Source of the DNA: Entophlyctis helioformis
Lineage: Eukaryota > Chytridiomycota > Chytridiomycetes > Chytridiales > Chytriomycetaceae
Length of the DNA: 64,000 nucleotides
Direction of reading: 5' to 3'
Assembly (NCBI GenBank): GCA_025526915.1
Contig: JAHLKH010000059.1
Coordinates: 62,001-126,000, forward strand
Under the pieces are notes generated by a model. The model was given only the letters and a program-made list of their open reading frames with translations. It did no database searches and was not told the DNA's origin. The first letter of the stretch is position 1; every line of letters begins with the position of its first letter. The position numbers and the translations under genes are program-made. This document shows positions 37,541 to 49,557 of the stretch, piece after piece.

Positions 37541-39200
37541 TCATGCCTGAGCAAACCCAGACAACCCATACAAGAAGCCCATGAACTTGTCGTCGTCAAT
37601 GGTATCCTCAAAAAACAGCTGCCGCATCTTGAAAAACGTCTTGGCTGTGAGGAGGGAGTCGCTGCCGGCCTGGTGTTGGGGGCCGACGCGTGCAATCTGC
37701 AGCTCGTCTGCCACATCTTGCAAGCCGCCTTTGAGGTTTTTGCAGCTCCGCATGAGGTACTTGATGTCGTAGATGCACGGAAAGTACAGCTTGAGCAGAT
37801 CAAAGAATTCGGACTCTTCTGCGGGCAGTTGTTGGCACGACACTACTTTCAACAGGTATCCAAAGTCGTAGCCGCTGTGCCCATCCACCCATCCAGCCAT
37901 CGGTTCATCCGTGCATGCATGCCATCGCGATATCGCGTGTAAGCCGTGTTTCCAGAGAAGTGGGCTTGTCACGACAATGTGAGGGATGTACTGTGCGCTG
38001 TACCTGTGAAAGGATATCCACTTGACGTCTTCAAAGAGGACCAGCCCCGAACTAATCAAGAGTTCTCCAAAGTGCTCCACGTCAATGCCGTACTCTTCGT
38101 GCTTTTTAAAGTCGATCCCCGACTTTCCAAGCAAGTCGATCGAGTCTTGTGCAAACATGTCCGTACTTCTCCATTGGCCAACCAATCCCGTACACGTCGA
38201 TCCAACGCGAATAACATGTACATGTCAGCATTCAGCCCATCCCAGGCTGCCATGACAGCAGGCCAACCAGGCAACTCGACAGACAGGCAGACAGACAGGC
38301 GGGATAAAATCGCTACAGCACCACCACCACAGCATCAAAGCATCACAGCACACCTCAGATTAAACTTGAAGTTGAACTGCCATGTGGATCTGCCTGGCGG
38401 CAAGTTGCCTTGTGCGTCGACAAACGTCAATCCGAGCTGGATCAGCTTGAGCAGATCAACGTTGCATCGCAGCGTCTGGTAGTGGTAGTCTGATGGTGTG
38501 CGGAAGTTGCCCATTGGCCGTGCAACGACGCCGGGAAACTCTGTGTCCTGTGGACCCATCAAAGGCGCAGTCCAGCCAATAGATTAGCCTACATGTCAGC
38601 AGAAGCAAGTCGGTGTTGGCAGGCATCCAGCGAGCGATGTCTGGCCAAAGCGACAAGAATCGCCCGGGACGTCGTTTGTGTGCAGAGAGGCGCAGCGTGC
38701 AGGCCAACGAGACCGCCGGTCCAGCCAGAAAGCCAGCAAGCCAGCCAGTCAACCAGCCAGCCAGCCAGAGCCAACGGGACAAAGCTTCAAGACACGCTCT
38801 GTGCTGGCCAAGTTGTCGAGCAGGTCTGCTGAACGGCCTTGGACTGGCCGCCTGGTGCTTGCTGTGCCGAGCCGGCTTTCCTGCAGAAGGGGGGAGAGAC
38901 AGCCAGCCGCTCGGCTACCCATAGCACGCCGTGACTGCTGTGCTGCCGCACGAGTCGTTGGCTTCCATTCAACAGGCGATCTTGAGCTGGCAAGGCTGGA
39001 TGGTGCGGCAGGAGGCTGGGCTGGGCTGGGCTCGCTGGCTCGCTGGCTGCAGCGGCAGTAGGCAGAGCAAAGTGCAGAGTAGCTGGCTGGAGACAGCGCG
39101 GCCTGCTCACCATGGCGACGTAAGGATACGACTCGACCAAGTCCCGCAGAACGGCCATTTCCTCCTCGAGGTTGGAGGCCCACACGTCCACGACAACCAT
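37541..39200 (-). CDS. POP2: CAF1/POP2 deadenylase (CNOT7/8 homologue)
   Basis: A catalytic DEDD-family 3' exonuclease of the CCR4-NOT complex that shortens mRNA poly(A) tails. Exons 39200-39111, 38547-38354, 38165-38004 and 37874-37541 give 259 aa. Catalytic blocks are intact: [11 protein letters not shown] (Asp/Glu), [10 protein letters not shown] (Asp) and [10 protein letters not shown] (Asp). The diagnostic stretch [19 protein letters not shown] is also present. The start at 39200 gives [15 protein letters not shown]. An additional upstream exon cannot be excluded, because animal homologues have about 12 more residues. The first intron (38548-39110, 563 nt) is the longest in the window and contains CCAG repeats. 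Confidence 0.95.
38720..38769 (-). repeat. CCAG tetranucleotide-rich tract in CAF1 intron 1
   Basis: An imperfect run of CCAG units on the plus strand (CTGG in the sense direction) inside the 563-nt first CAF1 intron. Confidence 0.5.
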
Positions 39201-39392
39201 TGCTGATGTTGATTCGCGAGGCAAGTCGCGCCGGTCCCACTGAGGGGCACGCATCGTTCATTCGGCAGTCAACTACGCATAGATCCCGGTGCTGCGAGGC
39301 ATGCACATGTCCCAATGCCACGCCCGTCCTCTGGCCGTCTGTCTGGTGTCGTAGATACTCCTGCTGCTGCTGCAGTTGATTGCGCCGTTGGC

Positions 39393-39860
39393 TCACGCCT
39401 CGGCGTTCTCGAGTCTCTCCATGCGGCGGCGGACAAGGAGGTCTCGCTTGCGCTCCAGACCCACGAGCTTGTTCTGCTCCAGCTGGTGGATGTAGTAGCC
39501 GAGAGTGGCACCGGCAGCGGTACAAGCGACGTGCATGAGCGGGCCTGTCGAGTGTGCGCCGTCCAGCCAGTCAGTTCGCCAGTCAGTTCGCCAGTCAGTT
39601 CGCCAGCCAGTTCTCCAGCCAGCCAAGTGTTCAACGCAATGACGATGAGCAAAGCGGGGTTGCTGGGCCGCCCGCCGCTGCTTGCATGGGGGTAGGCGGT
39701 GCGAGAGTGGCAGGAGGCGCTTACTCGACAAGAGGGGCCGTCTGCGGAGGCCGTTGGTCCACACCTGCACAAGCGTGCCGGCAAAGCCCCAAAAGGCCAT
39801 GTCGGCAGCGAGGTCCGCAGGCGTGGACTTTTCGCCTATCTTTTGTGTTGGGACGAGCAT
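39393..39860 (-). CDS. Small membrane protein resembling complex I subunit NDUFC2 (B14.5b)
   Basis: Two exons (39860-39725 and 39544-39393) encode 95 aa. The pattern NGLRRRPLL, then about 15 residues, then a hydrophobic stretch ending GATLGYYIHQLE resembles NDUFC2, an accessory membrane-arm subunit of mitochondrial NADH dehydrogenase (RRRP...GYY). A hydrophobic helix precedes RRR and a second spans CTAAGATLGYY. The tail is basic and alpha-helical (LERKRDLLVRRRMERLE). The 180-nt intron contains a 12-bp direct repeat (39564-39626). Splice phases close correctly. The match rests on a few residues, so other small mitochondrial membrane proteins remain possible. Confidence 0.5.
   Translation of the reverse strand: MLVPTQKIGEKSTPADLAADMAFWGFAGTLVQVWTNGLRRRPLLSSKRLLPLSHRLPPCKQRRAAQQPRFAHRHCVEHLAGWRTGWRTDWRTDWRTDWLDGAHSTGPLMHVACTAAGATLGYYIHQLEQNKLVGLERKRDLLVRRRMERLENAEA
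39564..39626 (-). repeat. 12-bp direct repeats in the NDUFC2-like intron
   Basis: Units like CAGTTCGCCAGT are repeated about five times with decay into CCAG units, entirely within the intron 39545-39724. Confidence 0.55.
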
Positions 39861-40032
39861 GGCTTGCGAGGAGATGGGGAACCCGCGACGAATATTGGGT
39901 TGCCGCCTTTGGGTGCTGGCGGACGGCAGATTGGCATCACGTTGGCACTCGCCCAGCCCACGCTTGCTTCATTCACAGACAGACATGCAAGCCATTCATC
40001 CATCCATCCATCTATCCATCCATCCCAGGCAC

Positions 40033-42062
40033 TCATTGGATGTTTCTGACGTTCTTGAGGATCTCTGCCACGATCGACGGCGGATCCATTGAGGACGAGT
40101 CGTTGGCAAGCAGCACATACAGCTTGTGGATACCTTCGGCCCTGCACCAGCCATTCGACTAGATTAGCATATGGATGGCAGACTCCAATCGTGCAACGCC
40201 AGCTTGCGCCAGTCTTACTTGGCATGAAAACGGTACGAGTCGCGGCAGATGGAGAACTCGGTCACGCCTGGAATGCGAAGCGCCGTGCTGGTTTTGGTTC
40301 GTGGTCGATGCAATGCCATCATGGGTTGTCAGCTGCGTGCACAGATCAGCTGTGTGTGGCTCAATCGGCGTCCTCCGTCCCACCTGGCATCTGAAAAGAA
40401 TCCCCAAAAGGCATCCAGGATCTCCTTTTGCTGCACTTCGGGGCCTGGTCGCAGGGCAGGAAACACGGTCGCGCCAGACTTGATGTTGTAGTACAGCATC
40501 GCCAGCGTCTCGCGCTTTGCAAACTGGCGCAGCAGAATGGGCGGCTCCTGTTTGATATTGCGCCTTTCCGTCAGCCCCATCAATCACGTTGAAGCAGACA
40601 TGCATACTTGCGCGTCTTACTTCGGTTGGGATCTCGAGCCGCGACTGGATAAGCGTCGTCTGGAACTCCTCCACCTTTCTCTCGATGAGCGAGTACGGCT
40701 TGTCGATAAAGCACGTCACAAACAGCACAAAGCTGTTGATGCGGACAGCATAGAGGTTGTGCCATGCGCCAGATGAGAAGATGGGTGTGTACCGCACAGA
40801 CGCCGCCCGCAGTCCGCGAGCCTTGTGATACTGCAGCACCTGTCTCCGGCCCCCGGCAACGGCACGTCAGCTGTTGCGTATGGCATTGCGAACGCATCGT
40901 CCATGCTGAGCCACGCACCATGCGCGTGTCGTGCAGTGACATTCGCGAATGCAGCACAGTCTCGCCCAACACAAGCATCGTGCCATTGCCACACACGCCT
41001 TCCTGGCTCTCCAGAAATGCGAGCAGCTTGTCCAGTCGCTCGGAAATATCTGAATCAAGAAAGATCTAGGCCGTCCGAGCCAAGGCATTGGTATCAGTTC
41101 ATGCCTGCATTCGCTTTGAACATTTGGCAGCTTTGCGACAACAAACGCACCTGTGCAAGACCGCCAACTGCAATGCTCGGATCTTTGGCTGCTGTGCCAA
41201 AGTACATGGAGATGATGTCCTAGCCATGGGGTAGTTGGACAATGCAAGTCATGGTCAGCATTGAGTGTGGGTTGTGCTCATGCACGCATTCTTGTCGCGC
41301 ACACACCTGAGCACCAGACAGGTCAAACGTGTCTTGATCCCAATGCTGGCACGGCCCAAAGAGCAGCTGGCGGTAAAGGCATACATCAGCGAGTGCTCAT
41401 GGTGTGCATCTGTCTTGACGCATCCATGCATGCATGCATGCATGCATCTATGCATGCCATTCGCACCTCGCACATGGCGATAACATCGCGCAGAATGGCC
41501 TGGATGACACTGCTGCCAATATGCAGGTCGCTGTGTGCGACAAAGATAAACTGGCGCATCCATCCTCGGTCAGTCCTTCACCTGGCCACCAATCCAGTTG
41601 CATTCAAACAAGAGACGCTTGGGTGGCTCACGTCACCGACTTCCTTGTACACGATGCGTCCGTTGAGCGACGTGACCTCGCGAACCTCTTCGCCCAGCAG
41701 CGTCTTGCAAAAGCTGGAGATGGACGACGAGAAGCCAACTACCAGACTGTGCAAGGGAGACGCACACAGAGTCAGCGGCTTTCGCTCATTACTACGCTGC
41801 CACTGTTGCTGCTGCTGCACATGGCAAGGACCATCCTGGTTCGTACCTTTGGTCAAGCAGATCGCCGTGGACTGGACGCGACGTGGCGGTGAGTGGCGTG
41901 TTGTCGACACAGACACATGCCGCTCAGGTCCACACTCTTGGTGCGGACAGACAGCCAGGCCTGAGAGCCTGGTAAAACAGGGCCATCGAGGGACTCACAG
42001 TTCTTGGAGAAGAACGTCTTGCCACCCCTGTGCAGCACATAAAAGTTTCTAAACGACGACAT
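40033..42062 (-). CDS. FUZ: Fuzzy-like (FUZ, CPLANE) longin-domain protein
   Basis: Fuzzy, with Inturned, forms a GEF-like module that acts on Rab23 and in recruiting intraflagellar-transport proteins at the ciliary base. Eleven exons: 42062-41999, 41871-41847, 41746-41632, 41550-41467, 41366-41307, 41219-41151, 41065-40919, 40839-40621, 40547-40384, 40287-40219 and 40141-40033. They give 374 aa (human FUZ is 418), and all phases fit. Longin 1 is seen as FRNFYVLHRGGKTFFSKN ... VGDFIFVAHSDLHIGSSVIQ. Longin 2 is seen as GTMLVLGETVLHSRMS ... FVLFVTCFIDKPYSLIERK. A third ends with HKLYVLLANDSSS. MON1 and HPS1 share this fold. The short length and C-terminal pattern favour FUZ. Exon 2 has only 25 nt. 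Confidence 0.58.
41424..41447 (-). repeat. (ATGC)n tract in a Fuzzy-like gene intron
   Basis: Five to six tandem ATGC units inside the intron 41367-41466. A similar CATG-rich tract occurs in an INTS9 intron at about 33530-33551. Confidence 0.5.
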
Positions 42063-42197
42063 GAACAAGATATGCGAGGTGAGGGCAAGCCGAATTTATT
42101 GCGCCGAGTCTCAACGCGGCATCTCAGACCCTGGCATCACAAGACGCGAGCCAGACAAGCCATCAGTCCCAGCATCGATCCGCCTCTTGCCGAGTGT

Positions 42198-45100
42198 CTA
42201 GCCACGATGCTTGACAAAGTACTCCTTGAGGCTGCGAAGCACATCATTGTATCGCTTGATCCCTGGCCCCTCCTCAATCAGCACGTCGTGGAAGATCAGA
42301 TCCATAGCGGCCTTGTACTCGTCAAACGTGAAAGCGCAGCGGCTCTTGGGGATGGTCTTGAGAATCTCCTGCACAGCCAGTGCGTGTCAGCATCCAACAA
42401 CAGGCAATTCATCTCATACCAACACAAGGACGGACTTCGGGTTCGAGAGCAAGAAGCTCGTAATAGATCCGCGGCCGGTCCAGGCTCTTTTGGTGAACAC
42501 CCGAGAGGTTGGTGAGGTTCTGCTGCAGCGACAGGACGTTGCGCGTGAGCCGCACGACGCCGTGCTTGTTGACAACGCGGATGTGGCGCAGATTGCTCGT
42601 GAGCACAAAGGACATGAGCTCGCCGAGTCCGTCGAACAAGAACCTAGCACAGTTGCAAGATCCAAGTCAGCTGCGATCCGGCCAGTAGGACGAGATGCGG
42701 CGACAACGCACTTTATGCGGCGAGGTGGCAGGGCCGCGCTGATAATCTCCTCGACAGCCGACAGATCCGCATTCAGCATCAGAATGTACGCGTCTGGGTC
42801 TGGGTTGTCTTCCTCAAACATGTAGCTTCCCTGCGATTGGATAAGGTCGGTTGGTACATGCCTTACTCAATCTGCATCATTGATACTGCAAAGCTTACCT
42901 CTCGGATAGCCAGATCGAGGTAGTACATGGCATGGCAGCGCAGCTCAATGTGCAGTGCATAGATGCATGTGGCCGACAGGCTTTTGAAGATTTCGGCCAG
43001 ACGATCAAAGTGCCGAGCCATCTCAGGCGACAGCTCTGTTTGAGCAGTGGTCTTGATGTCGGCAACAAGCGCTGGAAGGCTCTCGGCTGAAATGCGGGCA
43101 TACTCCGACTTGCACCGTGGACGCACGCCATACAATGAGCATCCAAACTGTTTTCGCATTCGGCTGCCAATGCGATGATTACAGCCATTGGCTTACCAGC
43201 GACTCTTGAGAGTCGGACAGCGCACGCGTTGCCACCAGCTGGTTTGCCGACGGGCCGCGCGATCCTCGAATCTGCGAGATTTTGGATGCTAGCCACTCAA
43301 GACTGTAATGCAGGTTTGCAAGTGACTGCATGCGGCGCGGCTCAAAGATGAGCTCGCTGCGGTGGAAGGATCGCTCGCCCTTGAGCTTCATCTCAAGAAC
43401 CGTCTCCTGCGAGTCGATGCCATCGAGTGGATCAATGCCGGCTACATGCAGTGTTGACATTGTCGTCTGGCACAAGGCAAACTCACCTTTTGAGACAGCT
43501 GGCTGTTGTTTTCAGTATGCTTGGCTGCATCTGGTCCAGAAGACTTCTTGGACCTGTCCATTTCAACCCGCAATCAGTCCATCACGCACCAGAGCAGTCA
43601 TCCATTCACACGGCCACGCGAGTCATCTTACAGGAGCGTATTCTGAGAAAGGATGGCAATGATCTCCTCGTTCTTCGCCCAAGTGTGTGCAATGGTGCTC
43701 GCAGCCCCCTCGCCCGAATCCGTCTCGGTCTGCTCGATCGACATGAGGCTCCTGAATCTCGACTGGCACTTTTCGTGGTACCTGCCCATCAGGTCCTCAA
43801 ACGTCTGCATAAACTCTTCCTTGTGGATCGGAATGGTCTCGGCCGTCTGGCACATGATCTTGAATAAATTTCCCAGTGCAATCACGCTCTACATAGCAGA
43901 TGCTGCATCGTGAGCTGGCTGTTGCCAATGTTGCGTTTAAAATCAAACGTCTGGCAAACCTTGAGAAGCGGGTACGGCGCATCTGGCACTTGCTCGACTT
44001 GGAATGCGTCCGTGCCATTGACGTGGTTGTGGTAATAGTTGACGATCTGGTCCTGGATCTCTGGAAGAAACACGTTGAGCACAAAGTCGTCCAGGAAGTT
44101 TTGAAATTGGCCGAACCTGGTTGCAAAACAGCAGATGTGGTCAGCCAGCCATCAGTGCTGTGCTGAGCATGCATAGCACCGGCCCACCTCACACCGACGG
44201 TCGCCTCAAGTTTCTCGTTGAACTGGAGCGTGGGTTTGAACGCGACGAGGATGTTGGAGGACTGTGGGCGAACCAGCAAAGTGTGGCCAGTGGCTACAAC
44301 ACTCGCGTACTTGTCAACCACGCCAACATGCGACCCCAGCGCCACATTTTCCGATGCGCCAGTCATGCCGCCATGCTGGGTTTCTGCCGTGTCGTTCCCA
44401 AGCCCAACATCTGCATCCAGGCTCTCTGTAATGTTTTGCACATAGTCGAGTGGCGATGCACCGTTGATCCTAAACACTTGCTGTTCATGGCCATTCTCGT
44501 GAGTGTGTGTGGAGTGCAATCGCAGCAATAATGGCGATGGTACCCACCTTGGCAATGCGCTCACGGCCGCGACGCTTTGCACGCAGAATTTCGTTCATGG
44601 AGGCGACGGTACTCGTGCCAATCGTTGTCTTTTCGGCAGTTGTCAGGTAGTCGTACAACAGAGCCTTGATCTCGCTTTGCACCGTTCCGCACACATCGGC
44701 AAGTGTGTACGGAAAGCTGTCTGGATCGATCTGCTTGGAGTTTTCGACAATCTTCAAGACAAAGACATGGCCAAACACGACGCTCTCAAACTTGTCATAC
44801 AGGCGGAAGAGCAGCTCGCCAAACGGATTGTCGAGCTGTGGGATGCGCACTTCTTGGTCCGTGTCACGGCGCGGCTGCTGTTCAAGCACACTGCCAGTCA
44901 AACTCGAATCAGCACCCCCTAAATCACCCTTGCCTTTTCATCCAGCAAACGCGCACCGCTGCTCCTCTTCTTGGATCGTCTTTTCGACCACGTTGAACAG
45001 CTCTTGCGAAAGGCGCTCTTTGATGGCCTTGAGTTCCACAGCATCACAAAATGGATCAGCATGGCACGGGCACAATGCATCGTGAGCTGAGCATGCGGCA

Positions 45101-46731
45101 CACTTGCCTTGAGTCCAGCAGGAAGCCGCTCGAGGATCACCAGGCTCTGGATCAACGCCTGAATATGTTTGAACGGATCAATTTCTGGGTTGCCTTCGAG
45201 ATCATCTGCAATCTCCTCCTTGATCTGGCTGTCAATGTACGAGCTCTTGATGTTGGAGAAGAATTGGTAGTCGTTGGCTGTGGTTGCAGTGGATCAGCAG
45301 TGGATCAGCAGTGGATCAGTGGGAGCAAGATGCGGCAGAGCTGGACAGACGACGCTCACCGTCAGACATGTCGGCAAACTCGCGCGATACCCTGTTGAGA
45401 GATGATCAGCATCAAGCACACGGCAGAATGGAAAGACCGGCAGCAGGTGATAAGCTTCCTACATGAGCAGCAAATCAAGACGAGCATTGGACATGGCCGA
45501 CTTGAGATACAGATGGTCGTGCAGCTCTTCCACGATTATGTCAAAGACACCCTTCTTGATGTCGTCCAGCTTCTCACGGACACCCTTCATCGCGCCAATC
45601 TCTGAATAGTCTGATCCGCTGAGAGTGCGGATGGCGCCAGTCAAGATCCTGACCGCTGTCAGGTAGTACTTGCCCTCGATGAGCGTTTCGACACGTCCTG
45701 GTGTGCGCTGCAGGTCGTCACTGATGGTGGATATACGACCCATGGCATTCAGTGCCAGAACTCGAGCAAGGCACCATTCATGCCCGGCAGCAAGCTGGCT
45801 GAGATGGACCCACATGGTTTCCAGAATGCGGCTCATTTCCTTGTACTGGATGCTCTTCACCCACAGATGCAGCAGGTCAAAGCGCTTGCACTCGAGCCAC
45901 TCTTTGGACTTTTCGAGGCTGTCGCGCATTTGCTCAACCTTGCTGCGCGAGTCTGCGTTTGCCATGTCAGCCATCTGGACAGCAAGCAAGGCGTGAATGG
46001 TGAACAAGCAGAGCGTACCTGAGATGGTGTCCACAACCGTGCTAAAGGTTTGTATGGCGTTGTTGAACGACTGGTGGTACTCTGTGTGCGATTGGTGAGA
46101 TGGCTGCCATGCCTCACGATGGAACACCGTGGGCTTACCATTGACGATTAGGTCCATTGCAGTCTCGAGCGAGTCATGGACTTGCAAGAATGTTTGGTAG
46201 TCGCGTCCAAGCGAGCTGCTGTCAAGAAGCGACAGGGCGTAGGGGATGGGGTTGAACTGCAGAAACGTGTACGTCAGCACAATGGCGCGAATGTGGCATT
46301 GGCGCGTTGGCAGACACGCAGCCGATCTGCTTGCATGCTCGGTTGGTCTGGTTGTGGTGGTTGTGGTGGCGGTGATGGAGGTGGGGGCTGAACTCCATCG
46401 TGCGAGGTACGCATACCTCTGAGCCGGTCATAAAGTCCCAGTTGAGACGCACGACGCTCATGACGTCCATGACCATGGCAGGCAGGCCCGTGTCGTCCGC
46501 GTCGCTCTGGCTGTGGCCGAAGCTGTGGCCGTGGCGATCGTGGCCGTACGGACGGCTCGTGTTGCCCTCGGCACCAGGCGCGCCGCCATATCCCGCGCTT
46601 CCCATGCGGCCAGACCCAGCGCCTTGCTTGCCTCCAGCCGCGCCAGCACCCGAGCCCATGCTCATGCCAGCCGCCGCGCCTGCAGCGCTGTTTGCGCTGG
46701 CGCTCCCGTTGCGGTGCCTTCCAGCAAACAT
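42198..46731 (-). CDS. SEC8: SEC8/EXOC4, exocyst subunit
   Basis: Exocyst component that tethers secretory vesicles to the plasma membrane. Modelled exons, from the start: 46731-46417, 46256-46139, 46081-46019, 45952-45463, 45391-45360, 45277-45108, 45027-44957, 44890-44548, 44480-44188, 44116-43960, 43888-43632, 43553-43487, 43466-43197, 43147-42899, 42830-42712, 42643-42436 and 42368-42198; 1,130 aa. Blocks matching Sec8: NWDFMTGSE-FNPIPYALSLLD; RFDLLHLWVKSI; GKYYLTAVRILTGAIRTL; EELHDHLYLKSA; SLANLHYSLEWLASK; SLQQNLTNLSG; RPRIYYELLALEPE. The start is ambiguous: in-frame ATGs also occur at 46803-46806, overlapping the PGK start. The intron at 45107 is GC-AG (GCAAGT). The junction at 43486/43467 is discussed as a finding. 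Confidence 0.92.
45288..45322 (-). repeat. 11-bp direct repeat in a SEC8 intron
   Basis: Three tandem copies of an 11-bp unit (GTGGATCAGCA on the plus strand) within the intron 45278-45359. Confidence 0.6.
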
Positions 46732-46804
46732 GCCGTCGTGTTTCGAGGGCGTCCTGTTGCTTGTTGCGCAGGCACGATCGTTGTCCTTCATCTCCAAAAC
46801 CATC
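46732..46804. promoter_or_regulatory. 73-bp divergent promoter between SEC8 and PGK
   Basis: Only 73 bp separate the preferred SEC8 start codon from the PGK start codon, and the region is open in the SEC8 frame. PGK is normally a strongly expressed gene, so its promoter must be very short or extend into the SEC8 coding sequence. Confidence 0.45.
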
Positions 46805-48723
46805 ATGTCGCTCTCCTCCAAGCTCGGTCTCAACGACATTGCCGTTGCTGGCAAGCGCGTCCTCATTCGGTGCGCAACTGGCTGGCTGCCCCTGTGGGCT
46901 GCCCGTCTGCCTGTCTGTCGCTCCTGTGCGCATGTGTCGCTGACGCTCTCCCGCCCACCGCCCGCCCACCGCCCGCCCACGGCCGTTTATGCTTCTCCAC
47001 GCCAGCGTCGACTTCAACGTGCCCTTTGCCGACGGCAAGATCTCCAACAACCAGCGCATCACCGCCGCCCTGCCCACCATCCAGCACGTCCTCAGCCATG
47101 GTGCGTCCCCCTGCCTCCTGCCTCCCGCCCCCCGTCCATCCCTCCTCCTCCTCCTTCTCCCTGCTGCGCTGCATGGCTTCCCGCCCATGGCCGCCAACCT
47201 CGTCCTTCGCCGCCATTTGCCAGCACATTGGCATGTGCGAGTCACGTTGACTCTTCAGAAACCATATGACCTGCTCACATCCACGCCACATGCACCGGCA
47301 GGCGCCCGCTCGGTTGTCCTCATGAGCCATCTCGGCCGCCCGGACGGCAAGGTCGTCCCCAAGCACTCGCTCAAGCCCGTTGCCGAGGAGCTCTCGCGCC
47401 TGCTTAGCAAGCCCGTCACTTTCCTCGAGGACTGCGTCGGCGAGGCCGTCGAGAAGCACTGTGCCGACCCTGCCCAGGGTGAGTTGAACGTGCTCTGATC
47501 GTATGGATGGCTGATGGCATCCGATCGGATCTGGTAACCGCCAGGCTGACATGCCAAACATCTGCGTGCTGCGCTGTGTCCTGATGTGTGCACTTGGCCT
47601 GATCTCGATGCGAATGCAATGCCTCGCAGGCGAGATTATCCTTCTCGAGAACCTCCGTTTCCACATTGAGGAGGAGGGATCCGTCAAGGACAAGGAAGGC
47701 AACAAGGTAGGCTCAGATGGCGTGCGGCTGGTGCCCGCACTTTCTCAGATCGGCTTGACACTGACTGGTCTTCCTTGGCCGCGTATGCAGACCAAGGCCA
47801 AGCCCGAGGATGTTGCTGCGTTCCGCGCGTCCCTCTCCAAGCTCGGTGACGTCTTTGTCAACGATGCTTTCGGCACTGCCCACCGCGCTCACAGCTCCAT
47901 GGTCGGCATCGACCTGCCCGTCAAGGCCGCCGGCTTCCTCATGAAGAAGGAGCTCGACTTCTTCGCCAAGGCTCTCGAGAACCCCGAGTCGCCCTTTGTT
48001 GCCATTGTCGGCGGGTAAGCAAGCGGCTGGGTTTGCAGCACACTCGTCCATGCCGCGTATCGCGCCGCGTCGCAGTCAAACGCTGACATTCATCGACTCG
48101 GTCGCCGCAGTGCCAAGGTCTCTGACAAGATTCTCCTCATCGAGAACCTGCTTGACAAGGTTGACGGCATGATCATCTGCGGTGGCATGGCCTTTACGTT
48201 CCTCAAGGTTCTCGAGAAGACCGAGATTGGCGGCTCGCTTTTCGACGCCAACGGTGCCGATCTTGTGCCCAAGCTTGTGCAAAAGGCCAAGGACAAGAAC
48301 GTCAAGCTGTACCTCCCGTCCGACTTTGTGACCGCGGACAAGTTCTCTGCCGATGCCAACACGGGCTATACCACCAAGCAGGACGGCATCCCCGCCGGCT
48401 GGATGGGTCTCGACCATGGTCCCAAGACCAACGAGGAGTTCACCAAGGCGTGTGTGTCTGCCAAGACCATTCTGTGGAACGGCCCCGCCGGTGTCTTTGA
48501 GTTTGAGAAGTTTGCTGCCGGCACCACGGGTCTCCTTGAGGCCTGCACGCAGGCTACCAAGAACGGCGCCGTCACGATCGTTGGTGGCGGTGACACTGCC
48601 ACGGCCGTTGCCAACGCCAAGCGCGAGGACGAGTTTTCGCACGTCAGCACTGGTGGCGGTGCCAGTCTCGAGCTCCTCGAGGGCAAGGCACTTCCCGGCG
48701 TTGTTGCCCTGTCGTCGCGCTGA
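46805..48723 (+). CDS. PGK1: Phosphoglycerate kinase
   Basis: A cytosolic glycolytic enzyme that transfers phosphate from 1,3-bisphosphoglycerate to ADP. Six exons: 46805-46869, 47006-47100, 47302-47478, 47630-47706, 47791-48014 and 48111-48723. They give 416 aa, exactly the usual eukaryotic length. Substrate-binding blocks are [20 protein letters not shown] and [15 protein letters not shown]. The nucleotide domain shows [16 protein letters not shown] and [11 protein letters not shown]. Codon use is biased to C/G-ending codons such as GCC, AAG and CTC. Introns 1-3 are longer (136-201 nt) than average. It faces SEC8 head to head and DRC7 tail to tail. Confidence 0.99.
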
Positions 48724-48872
48724 GCGTCGCCAACTCTCTTGTTATTGCATCGCAGTCCTGCCGTATGCTGTCAGCACGAAATGAAACACACATGGTCTGT
48801 TCTGATCCCCTCTGGCTGTTTATTGCTCGTGTATGTCCTGTCGATCCCATGCCTTGGCTTCTTGATGGCTGC

Positions 48873-49504
48873 CTAGTAGTAGCCAGTCTGGAAAGCGGCT
48901 GACAGACGATTGTCGGAGCGCAGCCTGCTGTCCAGCTCGATGTATCTCTCTGGCGCAGTCTCCTTGTGCTGTTCGTGGCAAACGCAGGCCAATCATGGCT
49001 GTCGGTTAGCAAGCAATCGCGGCACTGCTCTCTCCAATAGGCAGCATTGACGTGCCTTGGCAAGGCGCTTCTCCAGAATATGGATGCGGAACAACGCGTC
49101 GTTGCAGAACCGCACATAGTCATCCGTCTCCTCGGCTGTCATCGAGTCTGCATTGCGCGAGTACGCCAGCTGCCGCTTCTGGTACTCTGTCGTGACTTCG
49201 TCCAGTCTGCCCTGGATGATGTTGGCCTTTTCGACCAGCCGCTCCTTGAGGCTCTTGAGACACGAGTCCTTGACTGCAAGTGCCTCTTCGCGCGTCAAGT
49301 GGTTGGGGTTCTCCTGCAACGGACATCTAGAGTCAGGACACATGGCGGATGCCAAGGCGGCACATCTTTGTGAACAGCAGGCTCACGTAGTTGATCAAGA
49401 ACGGCGAGAGGTAGTCCAGATCGACTGTTTTGGTTTCTTCCTCGTCGCCCTTGTGGACATCCTTTCCATCATCGTCGGTTGGCAGTTTCTGTTGCAAGAT
49501 CACA

Positions 49505-49557
<53 letters not shown>

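Noticed and set aside
42369..42440. Apparent frame change in SEC8 after LALEPE
   Set aside because: Explained by a GTCCGT donor at 42435 and a 67-nt intron; the alignment to EXOC4 is then gapless.
43888..43960. Apparent frameshift in SEC8 after QLTMQHLL
   Set aside because: Comparison with the family shows extra residues there. A GTTTGC...TGTAG intron (43889-43959) removes them in phase.
45953..46018. Continuous reading through LCLFTIHALLAVQ in SEC8 as coding
   Set aside because: Removing it as a 66-nt intron (GTACGC...CGCAG) gives an exact match to the family spacing between TIS and SRSK.
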